A program made the position numbers and the translations under genes. The notes beneath the pieces were generated by a model. That model had not been told where the DNA came from. It saw only the letters and a list, made by a program, of their open reading frames with translations, and searched no databases. A stretch of 64,000 nucleotides of DNA from Tatumella saanichensis (lineage in GTDB: Bacteria; Pseudomonadota; Gammaproteobacteria; Enterobacterales; Enterobacteriaceae): assembly GCF_000439375.1 (NCBI RefSeq), contig NZ_ATMI01000001.1, forward strand, positions 186,001-250,000, given 5' to 3'. Shown here piece after piece: positions 63,687 to 64,000 of the stretch (its first letter is position 1; each line of letters starts with the position of its first letter).

Positions 63687-64000
63687 TAACTCTGACAGTA
63701 TTATCATCAATAAAGCAAGCCACCGCCCTGACCAAACTACCGCTTGTTCTCGGTTTTGTCCTCGTCATCTCGCCACCCGTTAAGGTGGTCGCTGCAGTAA
63801 ACCCCGACATATCATTGATAGTTCAGTCTGTTAGCGTGAAGAGCACTCCGTGAGTGCTTGCGGTTACGCTGTTCAGGCTTATTGATGATCTAAAATCCGA
63901 TTCGGTAACAGCGACCACCGCGGGTCGTATCTCTCCCACGCTCTGGTTACATCTCATTCCCTAAAGGTTTTATTGTTGGTGGGTCACGACAGATGACTTT
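63687..64000. repeat. Direct repeat of the hcp island, copy 2, cut by the window edge
   Basis: 314 bp homologous to 61421-61719 in the same orientation and still matching at the last base of the window. It follows the IS remnant directly. In copy 1 the equivalent end is followed by ~340 bp and then the STM2901-like gene, so another such cassette, or a different one, may begin outside the window. Confidence 0.85.

Noticed and set aside
63616..63810. A 64-residue minus-strand frame ending in a transposase-like C terminus
   Set aside because: It fuses repeat sequence to the IS903 remnant and has no intact domain; only the last 14 or so residues come from the transposase.

Overview
The window is chromosomal DNA from a gamma-proteobacterium of the order Enterobacterales. 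Gene content and order follow the E. coli/Salmonella 63-65 min region almost throughout: mutH-rppH-ptsP-lgt-thyA-ppdAB-ygdB-ppdC-recCBD-argA-metZWV tRNAs-mltA-tcdA-csdEA-ygdI-gcvB-gcvA-ygdD-rlmM-xni-ppnN-queF-syd-csrB-yqcC-truC-yqcA-rlmD-relA-mazG-pyrG-eno-queE-queD-cysJIH-cysGDNC-ygbE-ftsB-ispDF-truD-surE-pcm-nlpD-rpoS-mutS. Most proteins match the length of their E. coli counterparts within a few residues. Several genes usual in E. coli are missing from their places: ptrA between recC and recB, mazEF between relA and mazG, and barA beside rlmD. The genus cannot be fixed from sequence reading alone; an Erwiniaceae-like member is possible.

Layout. 1-6.5 kb: a partial TerC-type membrane protein, mutH, a 680-bp non-coding stretch with a cluster of DnaA boxes at the position of E. 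coli DARS2, then rppH-ptsP and lgt-thyA. 6.6-17.3 kb: four type II pseudopilin-like genes and the RecBCD nuclease operon. 17.3-19.5 kb: argA with tandem ARG boxes, and four identical initiator tRNA genes on the minus strand. 19.5-30.4 kb: cell-wall, tRNA-modification, sulfur-transfer and nucleotide genes, with the GcvB small RNA divergent from gcvA. 30.4-41.3 kb: the CsrB small RNA, rRNA/tRNA modification genes, relA, mazG, a secreted cupin, pyrG and eno. 41.4-51.6 kb: queuosine genes flanking a complete sulfate-assimilation block (cysJIH, cysGDNC), where CysG supplies the siroheme needed by CysI. 51.6-61.1 kb: ftsB-ispDF-truD-surE-pcm-nlpD-rpoS, convergent with mutS.

61.1-64.0 kb, upstream of mutS, is an accessory island and the most unusual part. 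It holds an apparent translationally coupled pair (an STM2901-like protein and a DUF1493 protein) followed by a type VI secretion tube protein (Hcp). An end fragment of an IS903-type insertion sequence lies downstream. The cassette is bracketed by two copies of a roughly 300-bp direct repeat; the second copy runs off the window, so another cassette may follow. A 21-bp stretch identical, as I recall it, to the 3' part of tRNA-Thr(thrW) lies inside the island and may be an integration scar. No T6SS core genes (tss) are in the window, so this is an orphan hcp module.

Three regulatory layers connect the conserved genes: ppGpp (relA, the ppGpp-binding nucleosidase PpnN, rpoS), small RNAs (GcvB, CsrB), and sulfur supply (the cys operons, csdAE, tRNA modification).
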